Shown here piece by piece: positions 46,091-56,748 of a stretch of DNA of 64,000 bases (position 1 is the stretch's first letter; each line of letters begins with the position of its first letter). Origin of the DNA: Amorphophallus konjac (Eukaryota; Streptophyta; Magnoliopsida; Alismatales; Araceae); NCBI GenBank assembly GCA_022559845.1, contig JAHNEJ010002013.1, positions 806,001 to 870,000 of the forward strand, read 5' to 3'. Position numbers and translations under genes: made by a program. The notes beneath the pieces were generated by a model that worked only from the letters and a program-made list of their open reading frames with translations, was not told where the DNA came from and made no database searches.

Positions 46091-49000
46091 CGTAATGCCC
46101 CGAATCTTTGTTAGATCCTTAGTGGATCTTTGTTGGATCTTTATCAGGTCTTTCGGATCCTTTTTGGAGAATTTCGGATCTCTTTTGTAGCTCCCGAGTT
46201 GAGTTTTACGATCCGTGTGGGTTTTTCCCTCGTACTAGTTACAGAACCCTACGGTGAGTTTATTTCTCAATTCATCGACTCGTGGACGCCGCAGTTGCGA
46301 TGTACTCTTTGAGCCGATCGTTTCGACTATTTTTGCGTATTTTTCTGAATTTGGGCATTTTCGACACATTTTACGGATTTTCAGAAATTAGAAAATTTTG
46401 TAATTTCTCCTATTCTAACCCACCTCCCTCTCTCTCTTCTCACTCACACCCTCACTCCCTCTCTCTCCCGTTCTCTCTCGTTCTCTCACCCTCTCGGCTC
46501 CGGCTGCTGACGGAGGCGACCGTGGGCGAGGTAGCGAGGTCGGGGAGTTGCTGAGGCGCGTGGTGGAGCGAGGATCGGTGCGGTTTGGGCGCGATCCCGA
46601 ACGGTGGATTCAAAGCCGACGATTCGGTTCGCGATGTGATTTTCGGCGTGGTTTAGTCGCTTCAGCGCTCGGTTTCTTCGGTGGAGGTAGGGAGATGGAC
46701 CGCCACTTCGTTCCGCACATTTTCCCTGCTTTTGTGCGTAGTTTGGTGCTCGATCGGGGGAGATCAGGCCGATTTAGTGAAAACTGTAGTTTTGAGGTTT
46801 TCAGGGTTCGCTGGAAAACGGCAACCATTTGCGGCGTGGTTAGTGTTAAAATGACCGCTGGGATGTCTGGATCCCATTCACGTCAGTTTCGTGTCGATCC
46901 GTTGTCATTTGGGGCCGGTAGGAGTCCGGGAACCCCGGTGACCCATTTTGGGTCGATTCGTCAGAATCGCCCCGTTCTTGCGTTTTAGCGCGTGCATGTG
47001 GGCTTTTTAGCCTCCAGACGTTATTTTTCATCGTTTAGCTTTGTATCCCCTGCGCTTCGGCCTGTATGGAGCGTGGAACGAGCCGATTCGGCGTTTCCAC
47101 TGTTTTCCCACCGTGGTCGGTGTGGCGGTCATTTTAGAGACCGTCATAGTCTCTGACGGCCCTACGATAGACCGCCACAGGCTCTGTGCGTTTCAGTTTT
47201 TGTGAGGCTATGGGAGTGTGACGGTCCATCATTGGTGCGTCACAGCCCTCTGACGCATCCAGGTAGGTGCGTCACAGCCATTTCATTTTCTTGAGGTTTT
47301 GGTCAGCCGGTTGCCCTGATGGCCCAGTCCTCATGCGTCATAGCCCTGCAACGCGCCTTCCTTGGGCCGTTACATGCTGTTTGACTGGATTTGACCATAT
47401 CAATCAGTTCGTGTAGCGGTCATTCCCCTATGCGTCACAGCCTTGTAACGCGCTCGTCCTAGGCCGTTACACGTTGTTTGGCCGAGTTGGGTGGCTGTGT
47501 CGGTTGGCTCTAACGGCCTTGCCCCCATGTGCCAGGGTGCTGTAACGCGTCCGTGCTGGACCGTTACCTGCTGTTCGACCAGTTTTTAGGCTTGGGCCTG
47601 TTGGCTCTGACGAACATGTCCTGGTGCGTCAGGCTCGTGTAATGCGCCTGTGGTGGTGCGTTACAGCCCTGTTGTGGTCGTGATGGCCATTGGGTGGTTC
47701 GGTGTTCGCCCGTGTGTTGGGCAGTCGTAGGTTTGTGTTCTAGGGCTTTGTTTGTATGGGAGTGGTCTTCTGGATCGGTCGGGTTAGGTGACTTGGTGCG
47801 GTCTTTTCCCTGACTGCGACAGTTCCCTAACGACGTAATCTAGAACTGCCAATGCCCTTGCCTCTGGTTGCGTGGCGGTTGTTCCTTGACTCCTGGGTCT
47901 GCCTAGTGGTTGAATGACGGTCCATTTTGCCAGAGCGTTGTTATTGCCGTTTCGGTTTCTGCTTATCTTGGCTTGGTCTCGTGGTTTGCCCGTGACCCGT
48001 GGGTGTCTGTTGACGTCCTATGAGGGCACTAACCATGATGGGACAGCCAGGAGTGCTTGTGCTTGCTGCATGTGGGTCTGTGCGTCGGTTGTTTGTGTCA
48101 GTGTTATCTGGCTCCGGTCAACCGGGGGTTACCCAGGGGTTGACAGGTGGCTTTGTGTGTCTCGGCGATTCTGTCCAGCTTGAGACATTGGTTCTGGATG
48201 CCTCGAGGTGTCATCTTACCTCGGTCCGTGTGTCCAGGTGTGCGGAGGGTTCTCGGTGTTCCCTCAGGTCTCCATGCGTCGTTTTCTTGTGGAGTGTGTT
48301 GTTTTCCCTGGCTTAGGAGTTAGACCAATTGGCGGCTTGTTCTGCTGTTCGTGACGATCTTGCCTTTGAGTCGTCCGACTCAAGGATCGTTGCGCTGGTA
48401 GGTCTAGTTGCCTTGTCCTGAGTAGGTCGACAGTTGTCTGTACTGCCATTGGTGCTTGGAAGTACGGGTGACAGTGTCTGTTTAACCTGTCTGTACTTCG
48501 GCACTTGTGTTTTGGGTCTCTGTGTTCGTGAGCCTCCACTTTCTGTTACCCTCGACTTTCAGTTGTCGACCCACCTCAGGAGTGGTGGGAGGGGTGTTCC
48601 CGTTAAACGATTCCTAAGCTAGTTCCGTGGGCTCTCGGCTCGGTTACCGTAGCGTCCTACGGGGGGAGAATACTAGTTAGAGGCCTGGCTTAGGCGAGAG
48701 CCAGTGTGTGCACACGTGGTTAGTGGCTTGTGGACGAGGCGCCAACGGGCGTTCCCCTGACTAGTTACTCGAATTCGGTTGTTGTTCTGGTTTGGGTCCG
48801 GTCAGCATGTACTGGAGTCTCCGCCTGTTTGGTTAGGTGTTGTTAGACTCGGTACGTGGAGCGCAGCATAAGACGTCAGTGGACGCAGCTGGCTATGGAG
48901 AGGCACTCCCGTCACATGACACATGACTCTCGGCGTTTCTGTGAGTCGTGACCTTCCCGGGTTAGCCTTTCTATGGCTGTACTCGAGGTCGGTGTTCTGT

Positions 49001-49858
49001 CACCTCCGCGACGTTCTGGTCGTGCACAGGGCAGTGTGCACGATGTTCTGGTCGTGTTTTCGATTGTCGGTCTAGGTTTTTCTAGGCTTTCTTGTTGTCC
49101 TTGCAGGTCTTCGCTTTAGGCCTGGCGTTTTGTCGACAGATCGGCAACTCCTGACCGTGTCAGCTCTGAGTCTCCTTCCTGCTGTTGCTTGGAGTAGTTT
49201 GGGGTGCCGAGGTTAGTTCGGTAGCCGTTGTTTGGCACGGGCTCTTCCCCCTCTTCCTTAGCTTGCTCCCTACTCCTGCTACCCGTCTATTCCCTTACTG
49301 CGTTCTAGTGTAGACTTGCAGCTTTCTAGTGTAGCTTTCCTGTTTGGCTACTGCTGTCGTTTACCTGCAATTTTAGCGTGTTACTGCGTGTTTTTCAGTG
49401 GGGATCCGCGTGACCCCTACTGATCCAGTGACACGAGGCTCACCCCTACTTTTTAGGGGGGGTGATGTTCGCTCTGCTTCCGTGGCTCCTGGGTCTGTGT
49501 GTTGTCGTGGCCAGCTGGTACACTCGTTGGGTTTCCCCCGACTCTCTGGTACATCTTTCTTCTCTGTCAACTGTACTTGGTAGACTTGCTGTCTTTCCTT
49601 TAGACTTGACTCAAGGTATATAATTGTTAATTGTAATCTGTTAATTAAAACGTAATTTTATTTCTGCTATTTCAGTAACCCGGTCTAATGGAATTTAATT
49701 ACTTACTGCTATATCTGTCAGTTCAATGTACTACACGACAATCCTTTTTCCCTTCGGAGCTTTACCGCTCTTGGGAGGCCTCGCGGGTTCCAAGTGTTAT
49801 CAGGTGTATTCGATTATCCTATTGGGTATATCTGGTATCCGGGATCTGGGTCGTCACA
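46091..49858 (+). repeat. 3' LTR of element B
   Basis: 3768 bp, starting CGTAATGCCCC (the usual first T appears changed to C) and ending TCGTCACA. Twelve modules at 47123-47663, with pairs exactly 56 bp long such as 47219-47274. No gene. Confidence 0.92.
47123..47663. repeat. 24-bp modules in B 3' LTR
   Basis: Pairs at 47123-47177, 47219-47274, 47317-47372, 47414-47469, 47511-47566 and 47608-47663. Five of the six pairs are exactly 56 bp (24+8+24). Outer bases TRACG/CGTYA are the most constant, inner bases vary. Confidence 0.92.
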
Positions 49859-49863
49859 CAAGA

Positions 49864-50744
49864 CATGATGGAAACTTTCTGGAGGATTTGGTAGAGGAAG
49901 AATCTGAACCACCTGAAGAACCAAATGCTTCAAATCAAGTAAGGTCAGATGAAACAGGTGAGTTCTCAACCAATGATAGAATTCTGAAATATCATCTGTG
50001 AATAACATAATAGGCAACCTAGGAGATCCCCCTAGGACTAGGTCTTATCTCAAAAATGTAAATCATCAAGACCTAGTTGCTTTAGTATCTCAAATTGATC
50101 CCAAATCTGTTGATGAGGCTTTGAATGATGAATCATGGGTTAATGCTATGAGTGAGGAACTAGGTCAATTTGAAAGAAATAATGTCTGGGAACTTGTTCC
50201 GAGACCTAAAAATACAAATGTAATAGGAACCAAATGGGTTTTCAAAAATAAGATGAATGAGGATGGAATAATTTCAAGAAATAAAGTCAGACTAGTAGCC
50301 AAGGGTTACTGTCAGGAATTTGGGGTTGACTTTGATGAATCCTATGCACTTGTTGCTAGGATGGAGGCAATAAGAATCTTAATGGCTTTTGCATGTTCTA
50401 AAAACATAAAACTTTATCAAATGGATGTCAAAAGTGAATTTTTAAACGGTTTCATTAAAGAAGAAGACTTTGTAGAACAACCCCTTGGATTTCAATTGTC
50501 TTCACATCCTAACAAGGTTTTCAGGTTGAATAAAGCCCTATACGGTCTAAAGCAGGCCCCTCGGGCCTGATATGAAAGGCTGACAGAATTTCTGATCAGC
50601 AAGGGCTACAACAGAGGTAAGGTGGATCAAACCCTGTTTACCAAAAGTTTGAGTAAGGATCTCATCATAGTTCAAGTATATGTAGATGACATAGTCTTTG
50701 GCTCAACATGCACTGAACTATGTAATGAATTTGCTCATTTGATG
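49864..50744 (+). pseudogene. pol: Copia reverse transcriptase of A (resumed), broken
   Basis: This is the continuation of A after B. A Glu-rich linker ('FLEDLVEEESEPPEEPNASN') precedes a frame change near 49995. RT then runs from about 50050: 'ALNDESWVNAMSEELGQFE', 'WELVPRPKNTNVIGTKWVFK', 'LYQMDVKSEFLNG', and the catalytic 'YVDDIVFGS' near 50680. A TGA at 50568 stands where the family usually has Trp after 'QAPRA'. The domain is cut off at 'ELCNEFAHLM' by element B' at 50745. RNase H and the 3' LTR of A are not in the window. Confidence 0.9.
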
Positions 50745-51372
50745 TGTAACGACCCAAGATTTGGATACTGGGAAGAACCCGATACCATTCGAATCACGGC
50801 CCGCCGCCCACGAGCTTGGAGGGCTCAGAAGGGCTAAAAGGAGTGTGGAGGTACAAAGAAATAGGAAATAAGATAGGACAATTAACAATTAATAGAAATA
50901 AATAAACAACTACTACAACATAGTCCAGTCCAACTGAAAGTATAGTCTAAAGCAGTAAAACGTACCACATGCCAAGTGAATGTGGACGTCAAAAAATGAT
51001 GACAATGATGATCATACGACACTCGCGTCTATGCGTTCAAGCGCAAGTCGAAGACGAGAGGGCCGAACAAACCCATACCTCGCCCAACCAGGACGAGAAC
51101 TCACTTGGTGGTCCGCCATCTGTTAAGGAGGCCCTCGGGCAGAAGATACGGCTACAACTCTCCGACCGGCCATGCCGAGAGCAGAATCAAAGAAAAGTCG
51201 GGAACTCCGGCACAGTCTCGACATGCACCGAAAGTCACGCAAAGTCTGGGACCAAGCCCCAACGGCTGAAAATGGAATATTATAAAGGCCATGCATTGCA
51301 ACTAGAACATTCCATGAGCGCCAACACTCGAATAAATGGCTGCGACTACGAAAAGAATCCATTTGAGGCTTA

Positions 51373-51605
51373 AAACGGCGCAGAAGGCCTTAAACCGGCG
51401 CGCTCTAAACTGGCTCGCCCCTTCAACATCTTAATCCGGCGCCCCCAAAACCGGCGGGCCCCATTTTCCCATCTGCCCCTCCTTCCCTTGTTAAACTGGT
51501 GCACTCCTCTTTTGGCCTTAAACCGGCGCGCCCCTCCATCAAGCTTTAAACCGGCGCGCCCCCCCTTCTGTGCTGCTAATCCGGCGAGCACAACTCTGTG
51601 CCGTT
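51373..51605. repeat. CCGGCGCGCC word cluster 1 in G
   Basis: About nine copies of TTAAACCGGCGCGCCCC or variants (AATCCGGCG, AACTGGCTCGC), 15-45 bp apart, all in one orientation. Confidence 0.85.
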
Positions 51606-52967
51606 TTAACCAAAGGGTCATCCCATCTATACTTCGATGCTCTGTTTCCTGATGAATCTGACGTGAAGTCCAGAGAGGAGAAGAACAGTGCATTCAATGC
51701 CCGTCCCATAGCCATTTAAAGACCACGGAGCTGTGCACACCCCAACTCGACAGCGCAACGGTGGTAGCAACAGAGGCCAGCAGCGACGGTGGCAGCAGCA
51801 GCAGATCTCCCGGCAGACCTACGAACATCCCATCCTCGGACAAGTGACAGGGTACGGCTCGAACTAGCAGCAGCCAGCACGACGAGTCGACTCCCGACGA
51901 TGATGCGAATGAGGCAGAGGTGGCGAGAACCCTCCCCCCACTGGCCATTCTTCGAAGAAAATGCAACCTGCCCTATATATAGGGAGCCTGTTCCACGGAG
52001 CAGGAGGTTGGAACCCCCGGAGAGCGATTGACCAGAGGAGGCCACCCGAAGAGAAGGAGAGCTTCGTCCCCCGACGCCAAAAAGGTGAAGAAGAAGGGAG
52101 GGTGAGAAAGAGAGAGGGGAGAGAGGGGGTAGAGCTTGTGCTCTGTTCCTCCTTCTCCCCCCCACCTCAACGCCTAGTTATTTTTCTTTTATCTTCTCCG
52201 TTGTATTCTTCCCCGTGCTTTGGGGGTAGATCTCCTTTTGTACCTCTCTTCCCTCCTTTCCCTTCAGGATGAATAAAAGAGTGACTCTTGTGGGCGTAAA
52301 TAGTGTTCTATTGCTCTGGTCCCCTCCCCTTTTCTTCCGTCTTCCCTCTCCCAGTTTTCTAAATCACCTGGGGTCCTCGGAAGCTTGCCCTTCTGTGGCA
52401 TGAACTCTAAGGGAACCCGTTCGAAGGGTGAACATTCATGGCCACCTATGGCCTACATCTGTCCCGTTCCGCGAAATCATCACCCGTGAGTTGTAAGAGC
52501 TCTTGAAGGCTAGTCCTCGAGCTTTCCAACACTCACATCTGGGTTATTGGACTGCCATGAGGTCTAGATTTGAGGTGCACCCCGGAGTTATCCATTTGGT
52601 GTTCCTTATTTTCTCTGGCAACTCCCAGTCCAGGGGAGATGCTGCCCAAACTTCGCCAGGACGAGAACAGTCAAGAACAAATGAACAGACCAGGTTCTCT
52701 GAGCATAAGAACAGCGTGTGTCCGAAGCCTCTGAATCAAAACTGAACTCATGAGTCCCTGCATAATAAACTCTTCCAGTAAAACATTCAATCATACGTAC
52801 TCATTCACCTCAACAAATGTTAAGAAGCATTCCATTGATTTAAAGTGTCAATTGAACAAACAATCCGCCCATTTGATCAATCTGCAAGTTGAAGAAACAA
52901 GAACAGAAGCAATAAGAATCGAACAGAATGAAATAAAACCCATAGAAGCTATCCCGACACGCCCCTA

Positions 52968-53252
52968 ATCCGGCGAGGGCTAATCCGGCACGCTCACCCC
53001 CCGCGCCGGTTTAACTCTAAACTCAAAACCACTTTCAAAATCTTAGGATGAATAGCGCCCCCCCCCCCCTTTACTATTCACCTTGATAATCCGGCACGCC
53101 ATCCTTCTTGAACCTAATCCGGCGCGCCCCCTGAAGACCCATTAAACCGGCGCGCCCCCCCTTGCACCTCCAATTCCGGCGCGCGCTCCCTTGTATCATG
53201 CTAAACTGGCGCGTACCTCCCCCTCTCTTCCTTCATACCCATTCAACCGGCG
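52968..53252. repeat. CCGGCGCGCC word cluster 2 in G
   Basis: About eight copies of the same word as cluster 1, plus one inverted copy (GCGCCGGTTTAA near 53002) and a C10 run near 53060. Confidence 0.85.
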
Positions 53253-54064
53253 CGCCTCCTTAACACACAAAAAAAGGGGATAAACAGCCAATAAGAAAGG
53301 AGAAATGTTTAAAACTAAAAAATGAAAAGATCAATCTTAATAAAAAAAAATGAAACAAACACTATCACCCTTTCTATAATCAAATTTTGTGAGGACTAGT
53401 TAGTGAGGGCGCACGTTAGTGAGCTCGGGCTACGCACTTAATAATTCACTCCCTCGGACTGGGTGCAAAGAGAAAATCAACGACGCCTTATGGTATCGGA
53501 CGTGGTTTACGGAATTTCCGACATGGCCATAGTCCGAAATCATCTCCGGCCAACAGTCTATCAACTTGACCCGTCCCTACCGGGATCCAATCCCGCATTC
53601 TCATTAAACTTGCCTTGTTCGTGGCAGACATCTGCGCGGTTTTGTTATCATCTTTTTATACTACAAACACGGACCTTCGTCCGAACATGAAGTGGCCCGT
53701 GAGTGGCCGACATAGTCTGAACATTCACGTCCCGATACGGGTTTCTAGCATAGTTTGTCTTTCACTATCCTCTTGCATTATTAGTATTCTCTTTAGCCCG
53801 TAGGGCCCTTATTCCCGGCAATCAATCAAGGGTGTTTCCCCGTATGGGGGATGTAAATAACGTCGTGGCCTTTACGGCACGGCGGGTTTCGGTCCCGACA
53901 CGAACTACACAATTGTCTGATTAGTCAGATCACGCGCACCATGGGCTTCCATGAAGTCCGAATAAATCGTCACCTAGGTGACCGGCACGCCCACGCACTT
54001 AATAAACGCCAATGAACAAATAAAACAACGATCTTAAATAAATAAAAAGTGCGTCCACAGTGAA

Positions 54065-56748
54065 CACTCGGCCCGACAAGCTGGCAACTAAGAACCTCCG
54101 GACAGCACCCTCGAACCTCGAGGAAGAATCGCCGCACCTGAAAAGCAGGGGTGAGCCTCCTGTTACTGGCTTAGTAGGGATCCCGCGGAACCCTAACCGA
54201 GAACAACGGCGGTAGCGAAAGGAAAAATAGCTACAACTATAGCAGGAACAGCGAACTGGTGGCCAGTCAAAACTCGGCACTATAACTACTCCTACTGTAT
54301 CGGTCAAGCACGCCCCGATCTCACAGTCGGGGAACTACCGAACTAACGGGAGAACCTCTGGCTACGCCGCCAGAAGAAACCGTCACCACCTCGCGGTCGT
54401 GAACCTAACACCGTCTAGGGAAAACCCTCGGTGACGCTCACCGAAAACCCTAGCTCTCTACCTCGGGAACACTCCCTGAAACTGTCGGGGGAACCACGTC
54501 TCGCAGACGGGAAACAAAACCCAAAAACAAGAGAGTCACGTCTCACGTGGCAGGAGTACCTGCCCACCAGAAGCAAGGCCGGATGTGTCCACTGACAACT
54601 TAGTCCACAGCCTCAGGTGTCTCGCTGCGGCGCCCTAGGCGGAGACTAAGACACCGTACAAGTAACCACAGAACAAGGGTCTAGTCGGGGTCGTGCTCGT
54701 CAGCACGCGTCTGAAGTCCCCAACCATGTGTGCACACACTGACTGACTGCGCTACGTCAGGCTCTCTAGCTGGTTCGTCCTCCCGGCCCGGACTCGAGCC
54801 GCATCAATAGGAGGCCCACGGCAACCAGCCTAAAGCCGTCTCTCGGGTAGCCTCGCCACCACTCCCTGGTGGGACCACATGCGTGTCGGAAGGCTACGAC
54901 TAGTGGGGAGTCACTGATGTGACCACTCTCCAAGGAGAAACTCCGAGAAACACGCACGCACCTTGCGTAAAAGTCACGAAGGACCAAGTGGCACCGAGCC
55001 ACTGGACTCTGGACAGTCCTCTAGACTCACTAAACCCAACGGTCCTTGAGTCACAATACTCGGGGTCAAGACCGTCGTACGCAACAGTACAACGCCGTTA
55101 ATCTCTCCTAATTCCTAGGTCTAAAACCACGGTAGCACGAATACCGAGGTAGCTCATGAGCTGTCGAGACCTTCCCCTCAAAAGGGAACTCAAGAGACCT
55201 CTAGCCCCAGGCTGGGTGAATGGACTCACAGTCCAAGGCCACACACATGGCCCACTCGAAAAGCACAGAAGCACTATTCCCAAGGTAGCTCACAAGCCGC
55301 CACGCTGATTCCCCATCCCAAGGAAAAGCAGGAAACCTCCAGCTCTAGGCTGGATGACTGGACTCGCAGTCCAAGGCCAAGCACATGGTCCACTCGGGAA
55401 TCATCTTCCAGTGAACTCATGACATGCGGGGGAGACCCCACCGCACACACATCGATACACGGTGACTCGATCAAGCGTAACACAAAGCCCGGAACACACA
55501 CACCTATGGGCACGCTAATTGAGGTAACACGACACCTCCCGACACTCCAGAAACACGGACACGAAACCCACGGGGTGTCCGGGACACTTACGAGGCCGAA
55601 GGTCAACCACTGGGTAACAACCGGGTCGACCGGAGACCAACACAACGCGAACCCGACATTGCGAGCATGGAAATCACCTTACAGTCTAACCTTAAACCGC
55701 CACGATGGCCTAGCGGTCTATCCTTGGACTGCTAAGGAACGGCTAGTGGTTTAACATTGGACCGCTACACACTGAAACCACGGAACCACAGCGGTCTACC
55801 CATGGACCGCTAAGCAGAGCCTAGCGGCCTATTACTACACCGCCAACGGCCCTGGCGGTCTATCATATGACTGCCAGCCATGAACCGACATAGGGAGACC
55901 CATAGCGGTCTACCCTTGGTCCGCTGGGCGCCCTTAGTGATCTCTAGAACAACCGCCAAGGCGTCCCGAACCCGAAACGGCGGGAAACGCCCCAAAAATC
56001 TGATCCACGCCCCAATCACCCCCGGGTGATGGGGAAACAAAGGGGAATCCATCCCCAAGCCCCTAGGCATTCAATGATGCCCTCAAACCACCGAATAACA
56101 CATTAAAACGCTAGATCGGGCTCACACCCCAAAATCATGGATTTTTCCCAAAATGACAATAAACCCACGCTCGGCTCGCCACGGGCTACCAAATCCGATG
56201 GAAATGAAACACACGAGCTGAGGGTCCATCTCCCTACCTCCACCGAAGATTTCGCGTCCCGAGGTCACCGATCCAAGAAGAAAATGCCACGAAACCCTCA
56301 CCGGTTCACGAACTCGCACCCGAGCTTCCATGCGCCACCGGCCCTCGATCCTCGACCCATCCTCGCCGTCCTCCTCACCCGCGTCGCCCCGCATCGCCCC
56401 CGCCTCAGTCCGTCAGCCGTCGGAGAGGAGAGAGTGAGAGGAGAGCGTTGGAGAAGAGAGAGAGGGAGAGAGTGAGAAATGAGAGGGGAGAGAGAAAAGG
56501 GTTAATATATAGAAAAGCCCAAAAATGGCAGAAATTTAGAAAATTATGAAAACTTACTTTCGCGATCCTCGGGAGGAGCACAACGCGCTGGTCACATCCA
56601 GGAGTCAGAGAACGCCACGGCTCACCCTGTACAGTGTTCCGAAGACATATCAGGGAAAAGCACAAAACACACTCCAGGACCCACAAAAATGATCCGAAAC
56701 CCACGGATCCAGATCCGATAAATATCCAAAAAAATCAGGGGCATTACA
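54065..56748 (-). repeat. B' 3' LTR, main part
   Basis: Reverse counterpart of the LTR of B. The block 'cacccctac' next to 'gatcc', the 'gtgtgcacac' block and the GA-rich block (56425-56500) appear in reversed order. Seven modules lie at 55711-55960. No gene is supported. Confidence 0.82.
55711..55960. repeat. 24-bp modules in B' LTR, TAGCGGTC words
   Basis: Seven modules: TAGCGGTC-N8-GACTGCTA, TAGTGGTT-N8-GACCGCTA, CAGCGGTC-N8-GACCGCTA, TAGCGGCC-N8-CACCGCCA, TGGCGGTC-N8-GACTGCCA, TAGCGGTC-N8-GTCCGCTG and TAGTGATC-N8-AACCGCCA. The word has shifted to TAGCGG but the 8-8-8 layout is kept. Confidence 0.88.

Larger units (their letters stand above)
40767..49858 (+). mobile_element. Element B, remainder (large-LTR, gene-poor)
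   Basis: Continues the 5' LTR of B after C. It contains the 5' LTR remainder (40767-44078), primer site, 2.0-kb internal region and 3' LTR (46091-49858). Without C the element is 9548 bp. No gag or pol domain is recognisable, so it is a LARD-type non-autonomous element. The tRNA-Met primer site and the 'ttcgaggatgaaatttctt' plus purine tract at its 3' side are chromovirus-like, so a chromovirus partner may have mobilised it (inference). Confidence 0.88.
50981..54059 (+). mobile_element. Element G, probable solo LTR, 3079 bp
   Basis: Flanked by perfect 5-bp TSD GTGAA (50976-50980 and 54060-54064). Ends are a perfect 8-bp inverted repeat, TGTGGACG and CGTCCACA. A TATA-like 'ctatatatag' at 51971-51980 is followed by 'aataaaa' near 52271, suggesting + orientation. 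No gag-pol motif is seen. Family unknown. Repeated CCGGCGCGCC words occur in two clusters. Confidence 0.82.

Noticed and set aside
47123..47663. Modules as perfect RNA hairpins with 8-bp stem and 8-nt loop
   Set aside because: Inner three bases of the two arms often do not pair (for example TGACGGTC with GTGCGTCA), so stable hairpins cannot be general.
40767..49858. Two near-identical 3.3-kb blocks as a tandem segmental duplication
   Set aside because: They are the 5' and 3' LTRs of B, with a primer site after the first and a purine tract before the second.
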